28,530 nt of DNA. It comes from a virus. The stretch is from the IMG/VR virus record IMGVR_UViG_3300030202_001904, positions 1-28,530 of that record, one strand, 5' to 3'. Below are positions 4,398-11,889 of the stretch, piece by piece. The position numbers and the translations under genes are program-made. The first letter of the stretch is position 1; each line of letters starts with the position of its first letter. Under the pieces are notes generated by a model, which was not told the origin of the DNA, did not search any database, and was given only the letters and a program-made list of their open reading frames with translations.

Positions 4398-5774
4398 ATG
4401 GCAATAAATTATAGTTACCCATCAGGTACAGTTACATCGGAAGACTTAGTCTTGATAATGGACATGGATAGCAAGGGTAAACCAACAAGAACGGTTACTG
4501 CTCAGTCTATAGCTAACCTATATAACGCAGGTGGAGTAGCTGGAGTAGCTAGTTTTACAACATCGTTAAACGGATTAACGCCAAATGTAGCAACTACAGG
4601 AGCTGTAACGCTTGCTGGAACGCTAGGAGTTGCAAGTGGAGGTACAGGATCTACAACTTTTGCTCAAGGAGGTATTTTATACGGTGATACTGCTAATCCA
4701 GTGGCCGCAACCGCAGTAGGAACAGCTGGGCAAGTGTTAACTTCTAACGGAGCTGGTTCTGCACCAACGTTTCAAGCAGCAGCGGGATCTGGAATTACTA
4801 ATTTAAACAGTCAAACTGGTGCTACGCAAGAATTTCAGAACCTTGTGAATGGTGTAGGTATATCTTCTGCTGGAAATATACATAGTTTTGTTCTCTCTGG
4901 ACAATATCCTGTTGCAAGTGGTGGAACTGGACTTGGTGCTTATACTGCTGGAGACTTATTATACGCTTCTGGAGCTACAACATTAGCAAAACTAGCAGCG
5001 CCTGGAGGAACTGGTCAGTATTTACAAGGAGGAACAACACCATCATGGACAGCATTAAAAAATCAAGGAGCAATAACACAGTATAGTATTGCTGTTGGTG
5101 ATGCAGCAGGAGAAATAACCAGTAACAATTTAATACAAGTAGGAATTTTACCATCGCAAGTAAACATTGGTAATCCTTCTTCGGTTAGTACTGTATTAAT
5201 TGGTAATACTACTGCTGGTTCATCTACTACAATATCTGGTATTTCTAAATTTAATGTAACATATAACGGAACTACTGATAATAATTTAGGTTTTGGTGTA
5301 AATTCATTAAATGCAACTATTTCAGGTGATGAAAACACAGCTATAGGAGTAGGAAGTATGGTTAATTTAACTTCTGGTAGCGACAACACGACTTTAGGTA
5401 AAGATGCTGCGTCAGCTTTGTTATCTGGAAATAATAATGTGCTAGTTGGTAAGAACGTAGGTTCTACTTTGGCTACAGGTTCTGGTAATATCTTAATAGG
5501 TAAAGAAGCTAATGTCTCTTCAGCTAGTGTTTCAGGAAGCATCGCAATTGGAGGTGCTACTTCTGCTGGAGCAAACGCAATAGCATTTGGAAAAGGAGCT
5601 ACTGCTGGTGATAATGCTATAGCAATTGGCGGTGGTTCTAATGCTGCTGCTAGCACAATTAGCATTGCAGCCGCTTCGACACCTTTAACGCTAAGTTCTG
5701 GTAATAACACAGGAACAGATCAACTACCTATAATGATAAACGGTGTACAGTATTACATAAATATATTTACATAA
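4398..5774 (+). CDS. Tail fibre / adhesin with YadA-like head repeats
   Basis: This 458-residue protein is low in charge and rich in G, A, S, T and N. Residues 1-45 form a distinct N-terminal piece (DLVLIMDMDSKGKPTRTVTA), probably for virion attachment. The middle carries fibre-type repeats such as ASGGTGSTTF and ASGGTGLGAY. Residues about 300-440 hold short repeats with N-T-x-(I/L)-G and AIAIGGGS spacing, as in the left-handed beta-roll heads of YadA-like trimeric adhesins. The C-terminus (PIMINGVQYYINIFT) is hydrophobic and may seal the trimer. It opens the late block. A receptor-binding or appendage role is inferred from composition and repeats. Confidence 0.65.
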   Translation: MAINYSYPSGTVTSEDLVLIMDMDSKGKPTRTVTAQSIANLYNAGGVAGVASFTTSLNGLTPNVATTGAVTLAGTLGVASGGTGSTTFAQGGILYGDTANPVAATAVGTAGQVLTSNGAGSAPTFQAAAGSGITNLNSQTGATQEFQNLVNGVGISSAGNIHSFVLSGQYPVASGGTGLGAYTAGDLLYASGATTLAKLAAPGGTGQYLQGGTTPSWTALKNQGAITQYSIAVGDAAGEITSNNLIQVGILPSQVNIGNPSSVSTVLIGNTTAGSSTTISGISKFNVTYNGTTDNNLGFGVNSLNATISGDENTAIGVGSMVNLTSGSDNTTLGKDAASALLSGNNNVLVGKNVGSTLATGSGNILIGKEANVSSASVSGSIAIGGATSAGANAIAFGKGATAGDNAIAIGGGSNAAASTISIAAASTPLTLSSGNNTGTDQLPIMINGVQYYINIFT

Positions 5775-5778
5775 AATA

Positions 5779-5817
5779 TTTCTACACCAGTAGAAAACCA
5801 AACTATCAAGTGATAGT
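5779..5817 (+). terminator. Two adjacent perfect hairpins after the fibre gene
   Basis: TTTCTAC/GTAGAAA (5779-5785 and 5790-5796) forms a seven-base-pair stem with a four-base loop. ACTATC/GATAGT (5802-5807 and 5812-5817) forms a six-base-pair stem with a four-base loop. Both fit between the fibre stop and the next gene. No T tract follows, so they may protect or process the mRNA rather than terminate it. Confidence 0.35.
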
Positions 5818-5851
5818 ATAAATAACCAACGTTTAATTAAAAACCAAAACA

Positions 5852-6139
5852 ATGACGTTTTTATACACCAGTAGAGATTTTACCTCTACTACACGACCTG
5901 ATCAAAGAATGATCAACCTTTGGAAACATATTACCGAAAAGAAAAACTGGAGAATAGTACAGTTACCAAATGGATTTTTACAAACTGAATACTTACATCC
6001 GGATGAAGACGACTGGATAGACGTTACAAGACGTGAAACTATAGCCGGTGCTGAACAAGCAATAGATGCATCGATAGAACACTATGCTAAAAAACTTGAG
6101 TTCTTACAAGGACCCAAAGTTGTTAAAACATTCGAGTAA
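5852..6139 (+). CDS. Unknown 95-residue protein preceding groEL
   Basis: The protein starts MTFLYTSRDFTSTTRPDQRM and contains a beta-rich centre (WRIVQLPNGFLQTEYLHPDE) followed by a helical C-terminal half ending KVVKTFE. Its compact alpha/beta pattern and charged surface suggest a soluble cytoplasmic protein. It ends 26 bases before groEL and is probably cotranscribed with it. The first codons contain a strong hairpin (5870-5876 with 5884-5890). I do not recognise a family. A link to chaperonin function is only suggested by position. Confidence 0.6.
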   Translation: MTFLYTSRDFTSTTRPDQRMINLWKHITEKKNWRIVQLPNGFLQTEYLHPDEDDWIDVTRRETIAGAEQAIDASIEHYAKKLEFLQGPKVVKTFE

Positions 6140-6165
6140 AACCAAATATAATTTAATTAAATCAA

Positions 6166-7704
6166 ATGAACGAAACAATAGTTAAGCATCTAAACTTCGG
6201 TGAAGATGCCAAAGCCGCTGTGTTTAGCGGTATAGATAAACTCACACAAGCTGTTAGCTCTACGCTTGGAGCTAGCGGCAAGTGTGTTATCTTAGAAGAT
6301 ACAAATGGAAACCCTAAGATAACTAAAGATGGTGTAACTGTAGCAGATTCAGTTATATTATTAGACCCAGTAGAAAACATGGGGGCAAGGCTTTTAAAAG
6401 AAGCAGCTAGAAAAACTGTAACAGAAGCAGGTGATGGCACAACAACAGCAACAGTACTGGCACATGCTATACTGCTAGAAGCCGACAAGCATAAAGATTT
6501 AAACTCAAGAGATTTAAAACAAGGAATTAACTTGGCTGTAGACAAAGTAGTGCAATACCTTGAGAAACATTCCTCAGAAGTAAAAGGAGATGTAATTGAA
6601 CAAGTAGCTACTATATCAGCCAATAATGACCGTGAGTTAGGCCAACTCATTGGTCAAGCATTTAGGTCAGTTGATGAAACAGGTATAGTTATAATGGAAA
6701 CACATGACTTACCAGAAACAACTGTAGAAAGCATTGAAGGAGTACAATATGAAAAAGGTTTAATTAATAGCCATTTTATTACTAACAAAGAAAATGGTAC
6801 ATCAGAACTTGAAGAACCATTAGTGCTCATTGTAGAAAGTCAAGTAGATAACATACGTAAGATACAAAGTGTACTAGAATATGTTATTAAAAACAATAAA
6901 GCTTTATTTATTATAGCAGATGTAGAGCCGCAAGTTATGACTGCGCTAGCTATGAATAAAACTAAAGGTAATATTAAAATCAACATTGTAGATGCTCCAC
7001 ACTTTGGCGCTAATAAAAAAGACACATTAGATGATTTAGCAATGTTAACTGGTGCTACTGTTATCAACGAGGATTTAGGCGATGATATGGATTTAATACA
7101 ACCAGAACATTTAGGTGAATGCTTAAAGGTTGTAACTAACAAAGCAGAGAGTATAATCCAAGTAGAAGAAATACCAGAAGTTGTAGAAGAACTAATTAAA
7201 AATATTCAAGCAAAGATTAAAAACCAACCTAATCCTAATTTAGTTATAAACTATGAAAAAAGATTAGCTAGATTGTCAGCTAAGGTTGCAATCGTTAGAG
7301 TTGGTGCTAATTCAGAGGTTGAATTAAAAGAAAAAAGAGATCGTGTTGAAGATGCTATATGCGCTACAAAAGCCGCGATCAAAGAAGGAATAGTGCCAGG
7401 AGGAGGTATAGCTTTGCTCAATGCAGCAAGTAGTGTTACACCTAGGTCTGTGTCAGAACAAGTTTTATTAGATGCTATTAAAGCACCTTATAGAACAATA
7501 CTAGAAAATGCTGGTATAGAAGACTACGAAGTTCCAAAAGTAAAAGGAAGAGGATTAAATGTGGTTACAGGGAAAACGGTAAATATGGTAAAGTCCGGAA
7601 TAATAGATCCCTTGCTAGTTACTAAAAGTGCACTAAGGAACGCGGCTTCAGTAGCGACTACTATTTTATCTACAGATTGTGTCATTAATAACTTAAGGGC
7701 ATGA
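6166..7704 (+). CDS. groEL: Phage-encoded chaperonin GroEL (Cpn60)
   Basis: This ATP-driven folding chamber subunit is recognised over its full length of 512 residues. Equatorial-domain motifs are intact: KDGVTVA near residue 50, the ATP-binding GDGTTTAT at about 90-97, RVEDA at 393-397 with the catalytic aspartate equivalent to Asp398 of E. coli GroEL, PGGG near 411, and IIDPLLVTK near the C-terminus. It is shorter than host GroEL (about 545) and ends INNLRA without a GGM tail. Together with the adjacent GroES it probably folds phage structural proteins. It overlaps groES by four bases, in the reverse of the usual bacterial groES-groEL order. Confidence 0.95.
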   Translation: MNETIVKHLNFGEDAKAAVFSGIDKLTQAVSSTLGASGKCVILEDTNGNPKITKDGVTVADSVILLDPVENMGARLLKEAARKTVTEAGDGTTTATVLAHAILLEADKHKDLNSRDLKQGINLAVDKVVQYLEKHSSEVKGDVIEQVATISANNDRELGQLIGQAFRSVDETGIVIMETHDLPETTVESIEGVQYEKGLINSHFITNKENGTSELEEPLVLIVESQVDNIRKIQSVLEYVIKNNKALFIIADVEPQVMTALAMNKTKGNIKINIVDAPHFGANKKDTLDDLAMLTGATVINEDLGDDMDLIQPEHLGECLKVVTNKAESIIQVEEIPEVVEELIKNIQAKIKNQPNPNLVINYEKRLARLSAKVAIVRVGANSEVELKEKRDRVEDAICATKAAIKEGIVPGGGIALLNAASSVTPRSVSEQVLLDAIKAPYRTILENAGIEDYEVPKVKGRGLNVVTGKTVNMVKSGIIDPLLVTKSALRNAASVATTILSTDCVINNLRA

Positions 7705-7961
7705 AAGCAATTGGAAAAAATATAGTGGTGTTACCAGTAAAAGAAACTGAAACAAGAACAAAAGGTGGGTTGCTATTAGCAGAAGCCCACCGTGAAGATA
7801 TAAGATACCGCATGGCTAAGGTTGTTACAATAGGAGACGCTGTAGCTGGATTAAAAGCTAATGACACTATTTATTATGATAGACACGCTGGGTTTGGTAT
7901 AGAAATAAAAAACGAAAAACTTACAATAATAAAAGAAGGCGATGTAGTAGTCGTCTTGTAA
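7701..7961 (+). CDS. groES: Phage-encoded co-chaperonin GroES (Cpn10)
   Basis: This 86-residue beta-barrel lid of the GroEL chamber starts at an ATGA overlap with groEL. It begins KAIGKNIVVLPVKE. A mobile loop follows at about residues 17-33 with GGLLLAE as the GroEL-binding hydrophobic patch (host GGIVL type). The core VVTIG, the GLKANDTIYYDR segment and the terminal LTIIKEGDVVVVL also match the Cpn10 pattern. It is slightly shorter than host GroES (about 95). The mobile loop is charged (HREDIRYR) after the patch. It probably tunes the chamber for phage substrates, as gp31 does in T4. Confidence 0.85.
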   Translation: MKAIGKNIVVLPVKETETRTKGGLLLAEAHREDIRYRMAKVVTIGDAVAGLKANDTIYYDRHAGFGIEIKNEKLTIIKEGDVVVVL

Positions 7962-7972
7962 AAACAAACATT

Positions 7973-8383
7973 ATGGCAAACGGAACATACAATAACCCAA
8001 GAGCAGGTACTAATAGCTCAAAGAATAGAATGAAGTCTATGATGAATAAAGTTAATGATCCTAAAAAATCAACTTTAGACAAAAGTGATAAAATTTCTCA
8101 AGATTATATATTGCCTGAATTAGAAGTATCAAGCAGAGTAGAACAAATTGATGGTGATTTTGAATTTTCTAAAGATAGAATTTATCATCAACCTAACCCT
8201 AAAGTTACTAAGTCTACTTCTAAAGATATAAAAAAGATAATAAGCAATTCACCTAGCTCTAGAGAAATGGAAGTGAGAAGAGAAGAACAAGATTGGTTAA
8301 GTGGTTTAGATGATCCTACACCGGATAAAGATTATTCTAAATTTATGAAGTCTACTGGTAGGTTTCCTAAAATTTACAAATAA
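7973..8383 (+). CDS. Unknown polar 136-residue late protein
   Basis: The protein starts MANGTYNNPRAGTNSSKNRM and is rich in lysine, serine, aspartate and asparagine, with no hydrophobic core and no membrane segment. It is probably flexible or disordered. The ATG has an A-rich leader (ACAAACATT), as in its neighbours. It shares its opening MANG with the next gene but shows no further similarity. It follows groES after 11 bases. A minor virion or internal head protein is possible from location. Confidence 0.55.
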   Translation: MANGTYNNPRAGTNSSKNRMKSMMNKVNDPKKSTLDKSDKISQDYILPELEVSSRVEQIDGDFEFSKDRIYHQPNPKVTKSTSKDIKKIISNSPSSREMEVRREEQDWLSGLDDPTPDKDYSKFMKSTGRFPKIYK

Positions 8384-8405
8384 TTAAAATTAAAAAACAA
8401 AAATT

Positions 8406-8837
8406 ATGGCAAACGGAAAAAAAGATCCACCAAAATCTATAGGTAAAGCAATTGTTAACACACTTCTTGATCCATTTGAAGTTAGTAAATCAATAGATAA
8501 AATAAACCCTGTTGAAAACATATATGAAATGGGTAAAAAGTTTTATGCCCCAATAACTAATTTGTTTGGAAAAGAAGAAGATGCTAAACAAGCTACTAAA
8601 GGTGGAATAACAAAAAGTGCTCCAAAACCATCTCCTAAGTCATCTTCAACGGTATACATAGGGAAACCACGTCCTACAGGTACTACAAAACAATCAACTC
8701 CTATTAAAGGAGGAATTGACCCTTTACCAAAACAAAAAGCTGATCCACATCCTATTAATAAAAAAATGGAAAATACCTATACAGAAAAATTTCAAAATCC
8801 TCGCCACGACTTGATAGAAGGAGATAAAAATTTATGA
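8406..8837 (+). CDS. Unknown basic, proline/lysine-rich 143-residue protein
   Basis: The sequence starts MANGKKDPPKSIGKAIVNTL and has a short helical N-terminal half, including VENIYEMGKKFYAPITNLFG. A long disordered segment rich in K, P, S, T and G follows (SAPKPSPKSSSTVYIGKPRP). The C-terminal residues HDLIEGDKNL overlap the start of the next gene by four bases. It is probably a virion-associated or DNA-contacting protein. No domain recognised. Confidence 0.55.
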   Translation: MANGKKDPPKSIGKAIVNTLLDPFEVSKSIDKINPVENIYEMGKKFYAPITNLFGKEEDAKQATKGGITKSAPKPSPKSSSTVYIGKPRPTGTTKQSTPIKGGIDPLPKQKADPHPINKKMENTYTEKFQNPRHDLIEGDKNL

Positions 8838-9262
8838 GAAAACCTACACCACAAGACCTTAAAGATTTAAACCTACTTAAACACTATAGAATAATAAGGA
8901 AATGGGCTTGTAAAGCAAATGGACTTAACGATGCAGATTTAGAACTTTTAATATATTTAGATTCTTTAGAGCATTTTACAAAACAGGATTTTAAAACTGG
9001 TCAATATTCTTTTTCTTGGGATAATAGAAGGTGGAATAAATTAATAAAAAAAGATTGGGTTGTAGTATGGAGACATCACAATAGAACAACTCAAAAGTAT
9101 AACATTTATAAAACATCTTTTAAATTTAAACATATTCTAAGTAGAATGTACAGAATAATGTTAGGTGAAGAAGATTTACCAGATATAAAGAAAAAGAAAT
9201 CATATACAGACAAAGTTATGGCATTTGCTATGGCAAATGTTAATAACGATAAAACAAGATAA
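8834..9262 (+). CDS. Winged-helix-like DNA-binding protein, 142 residues
   Basis: Residues about 25-100 read like a winged-helix domain: LNDADLELLIYLDSLEHFTK as helices 1-2, a recognition-helix candidate (WDNRRWNKLIKKDWVVVWR), then a beta wing (HHNRTTQKYNIYKTSFKF). The next segment (HILSRMYRIMLGEEDLP) is helical, as in MarR-type dimerisation helices. It overlaps the preceding gene by four bases (ATGA). Within a late operon it could regulate late transcription or bind packaged DNA. The fold assignment rests on pattern only. Confidence 0.5.
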   Translation: MRKPTPQDLKDLNLLKHYRIIRKWACKANGLNDADLELLIYLDSLEHFTKQDFKTGQYSFSWDNRRWNKLIKKDWVVVWRHHNRTTQKYNIYKTSFKFKHILSRMYRIMLGEEDLPDIKKKKSYTDKVMAFAMANVNNDKTR

Positions 9263-9263
9263 T

Positions 9264-10127
9264 ATGGCAACTGATACTAGAAACATAGGAGATAAAAAGT
9301 CGATACTTGAGCAAACTACTGCGGGTATGCTTAGTTCTGGTTTGAGTACTAAAAAGCAAACTAATGATAATACTATAGTTAAGTCAAGTGATGGTTCACC
9401 AGTGATAACTGATCCTTCTAAGATTAAACCTAAAAATATTGCAGACATAGCCAAAGAGTCAAACAAGTCTAGTGGTGAAGGTTCTTTTATAAAACTTAAT
9501 GAAAAGCAAAAAGACCAAATACAAGCTTCTTATGATAGGAGCAATATGAGGCAGGCTGCTAGATTATTAAAGAACACAGGTGAAATAGGTACTATAAAAT
9601 CTGAATATGCAGATGAAAAAAATATAGGGCGTTTAGATTTAAAAAATATAAAAGCTCAAGATAGAATAAATAAACGTTTAGAAAGTTCAAGAAATAGACT
9701 TGATAAAAAAATACTAAAACGTACTGGAGACGCAAGTTTAACTTATAGAAATAGATCCGCTAAACAAGCTGCTAATGAAGAAAGATTTTCTAATATAGCA
9801 AAACAACTTCCTAAACCAATTGATTTAAGTAAAAGTGTTAAAGATATAAGACTTCTTATAGATCAACCAATTAAAAAAGAATTTTTTAATAAAGGTAAAA
9901 TAGTTGATGGAGTGTCCATAGGCCGTGGATTTGATAAAAGCACTGTTTCTTCTTCTTCATTTAACAGAGCTGGAAAATATAACACATCTGAAAGTTTTAA
10001 ATTTAAAGAATCTGAAAAACCAGGAAAACCTGTGTTTAATTATTCAAATACAAAAAATTATACAAGTGGACAAGACGCAGAAACTGGAATTAAAAATATT
10101 AGTTTTAATATAAATAAATATAAGTAA
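9264..10127 (+). CDS. Unknown 287-residue lysine/serine-rich protein
   Basis: I use the ATG at 9264 (MATDTRNIGDKKSILEQTTA). An upstream TTG at 9225 would overlap the previous gene by 38 bases and lacks the A-rich leader. The N-terminal third is polar and flexible. The middle (about 100-170) is helical and strongly basic, with many arginines (RMNK-type repeats such as QDRINKRLESSRNRLDK). The C-terminal part is rich in S, K, N and F. It looks like an internal or nucleic-acid-binding virion protein. No enzyme motif or membrane segment is visible. Confidence 0.55.
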   Translation: MATDTRNIGDKKSILEQTTAGMLSSGLSTKKQTNDNTIVKSSDGSPVITDPSKIKPKNIADIAKESNKSSGEGSFIKLNEKQKDQIQASYDRSNMRQAARLLKNTGEIGTIKSEYADEKNIGRLDLKNIKAQDRINKRLESSRNRLDKKILKRTGDASLTYRNRSAKQAANEERFSNIAKQLPKPIDLSKSVKDIRLLIDQPIKKEFFNKGKIVDGVSIGRGFDKSTVSSSSFNRAGKYNTSESFKFKESEKPGKPVFNYSNTKNYTSGQDAETGIKNISFNINKYK

Positions 10128-10130
10128 AAA

Positions 10131-10532
10131 ATGATAGGTAGAATAGCAGGGGCAGTAATGGGTGGAGTTGGATCATTACTTGGCTCTAAAGGAGAAGAAG
10201 GTAGAGGTAAAGACTTTTTTAAATCTGTAGCTAAAGGTGCTATAACTGGTCCTGTAGGTACAGGTATTTTAAAAGGTATAAAAGAAAGAAGAGAGATTAA
10301 TCAAGCCGAAAGAGATGAAACTCAACGTCAAGAATCTTTAGACGCTTTTATGGCTAGTCAACCTGCGCCTGTAGATTTAAATCAAGGTAATCAAAATTTT
10401 GTTTCACCTCAGCAAACGCCAGGAACTAATGGTACTGCACCAGCTAATCCAGTATTTAATCAAGATAGTTTTAATAGAATGTCAGCAGTAGCTGATCCAA
10501 CACAAGATACTTACGGATCTTTATTCACATAA
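10131..10532 (+). CDS. Glycine-rich 133-residue protein, possible virion or membrane-active protein
   Basis: The N-terminus MIGRIAGAVMGGVGSLLGSK is glycine/alanine-rich and amphipathic, and a second such segment follows near residue 36 (GAITGPVGTGILKGIKE). A helical charged stretch comes next (ERREINQAERDETQRQE), then a disordered Q/N/P-rich C-terminus. Gly-zipper-like starts of this kind occur in phage proteins that enter or interact with membranes during DNA ejection. That role is inference only. The gene follows its neighbour after three bases. Confidence 0.5.
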   Translation: MIGRIAGAVMGGVGSLLGSKGEEGRGKDFFKSVAKGAITGPVGTGILKGIKERREINQAERDETQRQESLDAFMASQPAPVDLNQGNQNFVSPQQTPGTNGTAPANPVFNQDSFNRMSAVADPTQDTYGSLFT

Positions 10533-10546
10533 TAAAAAGAAATAAA

Positions 10547-10714
10547 ATGCCAAGTTACGGAGAAAAACAAATGCCTGCTGGAGTTGATAAAAGCCCAGCA
10601 ATGAAACCTTTAGGTAAAAGAACAATGAGATCTAAAGATTCAACAATAGCACCAGCGCTTACAATAGATAATTGTGAGTATAAAGGTAATGCAGCTATTA
10701 GAGCAAACCAGTGA
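10547..10714 (+). CDS. Hypothetical 55-residue protein
   Basis: The peptide begins MPSYGEKQMPAGVDKSPAMK and continues with basic and polar residues, ending AIRANQ. Several KSPAMK-type pieces recall the SP-rich protein encoded at 11890-12219, which also starts MPY and has KSP motifs, so a distant relationship is possible. It ends one base before the ATG of the membrane protein at 10716. Function unknown. Confidence 0.5.
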   Translation: MPSYGEKQMPAGVDKSPAMKPLGKRTMRSKDSTIAPALTIDNCEYKGNAAIRANQ

Positions 10715-10715
10715 C

Positions 10716-10871
10716 ATGGGCTTGCAAGATTTAAAGCTGTACTTACTTAATACAGCGTCTTTCACTATAGCTAGTTTTGACTGGATAGAACCTACTTTAA
10801 AAGTTGTATTATTACTTTTGACTATAGGTTATACTGCTCATAAATGGTGGAAGTTAAAGAACGATAAATAA
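10716..10871 (+). CDS. Small membrane protein, holin candidate (51 residues)
   Basis: From the ATG at 10716 the peptide reads MGLQDLKLYLLNTASFTIAS, then a transmembrane segment (LKVVLLLLTIGYTAHKWW) and a basic tail (KLKNDK). There may be a second, shorter hydrophobic segment at residues 8-20. The frame also has a GTG at 10674, but the ATG directly after the preceding stop is more likely. A small membrane protein overlapping (TAATG) the next gene, which has a possible peptidoglycan role, is a common holin arrangement. The 12773-13222 gene is a second holin candidate. Confidence 0.5.
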   Translation: MGLQDLKLYLLNTASFTIASFDWIEPTLKVVLLLLTIGYTAHKWWKLKNDK

Positions 10872-11329
10872 TGGAAATAAAACTCAAACGTATTGCTGAC
10901 AATGGAGATGCATCTATAAGCTTATTTTATATAGATGATGAGTTTCAATGTTTTGTAATAGAGGATGAGTATAGAACAAAAAAAGTTTACGGAGAAACTA
11001 GAATACCTGAAGGTACATATAACATGGACCTAAGGCGTGAAGGAGGATTCCATTCTAGATACTCTAAGAAGTTTTCTGACCACAAAGGTATGTTATGTTT
11101 ATATAATAAGCCTAACTGGACTTTAGAAAACGCTGGAATGAGTTTCCAATACATATTAATACATACAGGTAACACTGATGAACATACCGCTGGTTGTTTA
11201 CTACTAAATGATGTAGTCGATGCTAGTAAATTTACTGGAAGTTATTCCACTCAAGCATATAAACGTATCTATCCAAAGATAGCAGATTATATCGAAGAGT
11301 GTGGACCAGTGCAAATAATAGTAGAATGA
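10871..11329 (+). CDS. DUF5675-like protein, putative peptidoglycan-active enzyme
   Basis: The 152-residue protein begins MEIKLKRIADNGDASISLFY and has IPEGTYNMDLRREGGFHSRY near residues 45-65. A later block (residues about 95-110) reads ILIHTGNTDEHTAGCLLL. I recognise the overall pattern as the DUF5675 family found in phages. The spaced HTG and GC motifs recall the catalytic histidine and cysteine of L,D-transpeptidase (YkuD) folds, but I cannot confirm this. It overlaps the membrane protein upstream by one base. A lysis or tail-tip peptidoglycan role is inferred from context. Confidence 0.65.
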   Translation: MEIKLKRIADNGDASISLFYIDDEFQCFVIEDEYRTKKVYGETRIPEGTYNMDLRREGGFHSRYSKKFSDHKGMLCLYNKPNWTLENAGMSFQYILIHTGNTDEHTAGCLLLNDVVDASKFTGSYSTQAYKRIYPKIADYIEECGPVQIIVE

Positions 11330-11559
11330 ATAGATACGACAAAGACATGATGCATGAAAGAGAATTAATCTATGATGCAAAAGGTCAATTACACAAAGCG
11401 GATAAAGCTTATAAAAAAGGAGATAAAGGTAAAAAGCAAGAAATGATTCACGACCGTGAATTAATATACGATGCTAAAACAGACATACATAAAGAAGACA
11501 TGGCTAAAAAAAGAGGTATGCATCCTGGTACTCATAAGATTTTAAAACACATGAAGTAG
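11326..11559 (+). CDS. Two-repeat charged protein, 77 residues
   Basis: The start ATG at 11326 overlaps the previous stop (ATGA); an upstream GTG at 11299 is less likely. The protein contains two copies of a roughly 35-residue unit: MMHERELIYDAKGQLHKADK and MIHDRELIYDAKTDIHKEDM, each followed by a basic KKG/KKRG stretch. It is highly charged, helical and histidine-containing. Repeats of this kind are familiar to me from small phage proteins of unknown role. The tandem arrangement suggests duplication within the gene. Confidence 0.6.
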   Translation: MNRYDKDMMHERELIYDAKGQLHKADKAYKKGDKGKKQEMIHDRELIYDAKTDIHKEDMAKKRGMHPGTHKILKHMK

Positions 11560-11560
11560 C

Positions 11561-11884
11561 ATGTCTTTTAAGTTAACTGCTCCATATAAAATAGATAATA
11601 CACCTATATACTTTGTAGAAGAAGAAGATGGTATTTTAGGTAGAGCTAATATAAATGGAACTATTACTATAAACAACAAAATAAAAGATCCTAAGCAGTT
11701 AGAAAAAATTATAAAACATGAAAAAATTCATGTTGAACAAATGAAAGATGGTAGGTTAGCCTACGATGATGAAAACATTTATCACCGTAAAAGCGGTAAA
11801 GGTAAATGGACAGTTAAAAAAAGAAGTAAAAAAACAAATGGCTCACCGGTAACTTGGTGGGAAAAAGAAGCTTATAAAAAATAA
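11561..11884 (+). CDS. Small HEXXH-containing protein (putative metallopeptidase-like)
   Basis: The 107-residue protein has the zinc-binding signature HEKIH at residues 53-57, within a helix (LEKIIKHEKIHVEQMKDG), and a later WWEKEAY segment that could supply a third ligand. The N-terminal half is beta-rich (TPIYFVEEEDGILGRANING). This layout matches minimal zincin-like domains, which are found in some phage and contractile-system proteins. It is small for a stand-alone peptidase. Possible roles are scaffold or head processing or cell-wall work, inferred only. Confidence 0.5.
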   Translation: MSFKLTAPYKIDNTPIYFVEEEDGILGRANINGTITINNKIKDPKQLEKIIKHEKIHVEQMKDGRLAYDDENIYHRKSGKGKWTVKKRSKKTNGSPVTWWEKEAYKK

Positions 11885-11889
11885 ATATT

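Noticed and set aside
5063-5710. Long open frame on the minus strand inside the fibre gene (215 codons)
   Set aside because: It is antisense to a repeat-rich gene with strongly biased codons, and has low-complexity proline/leucine/alanine content. No supporting start context or homologue-like motifs were seen.
6162-6650. Open frame on the minus strand inside groEL (162 codons)
   Set aside because: groEL is certain here, and the antisense peptide is a serine/alanine-rich shadow without any domain.
9225-9263. Upstream TTG start for the 9264 gene
   Set aside because: It overlaps the winged-helix gene by 38 bases and lacks an A-rich leader. The ATG at 9264 has the same close spacing as its neighbours.
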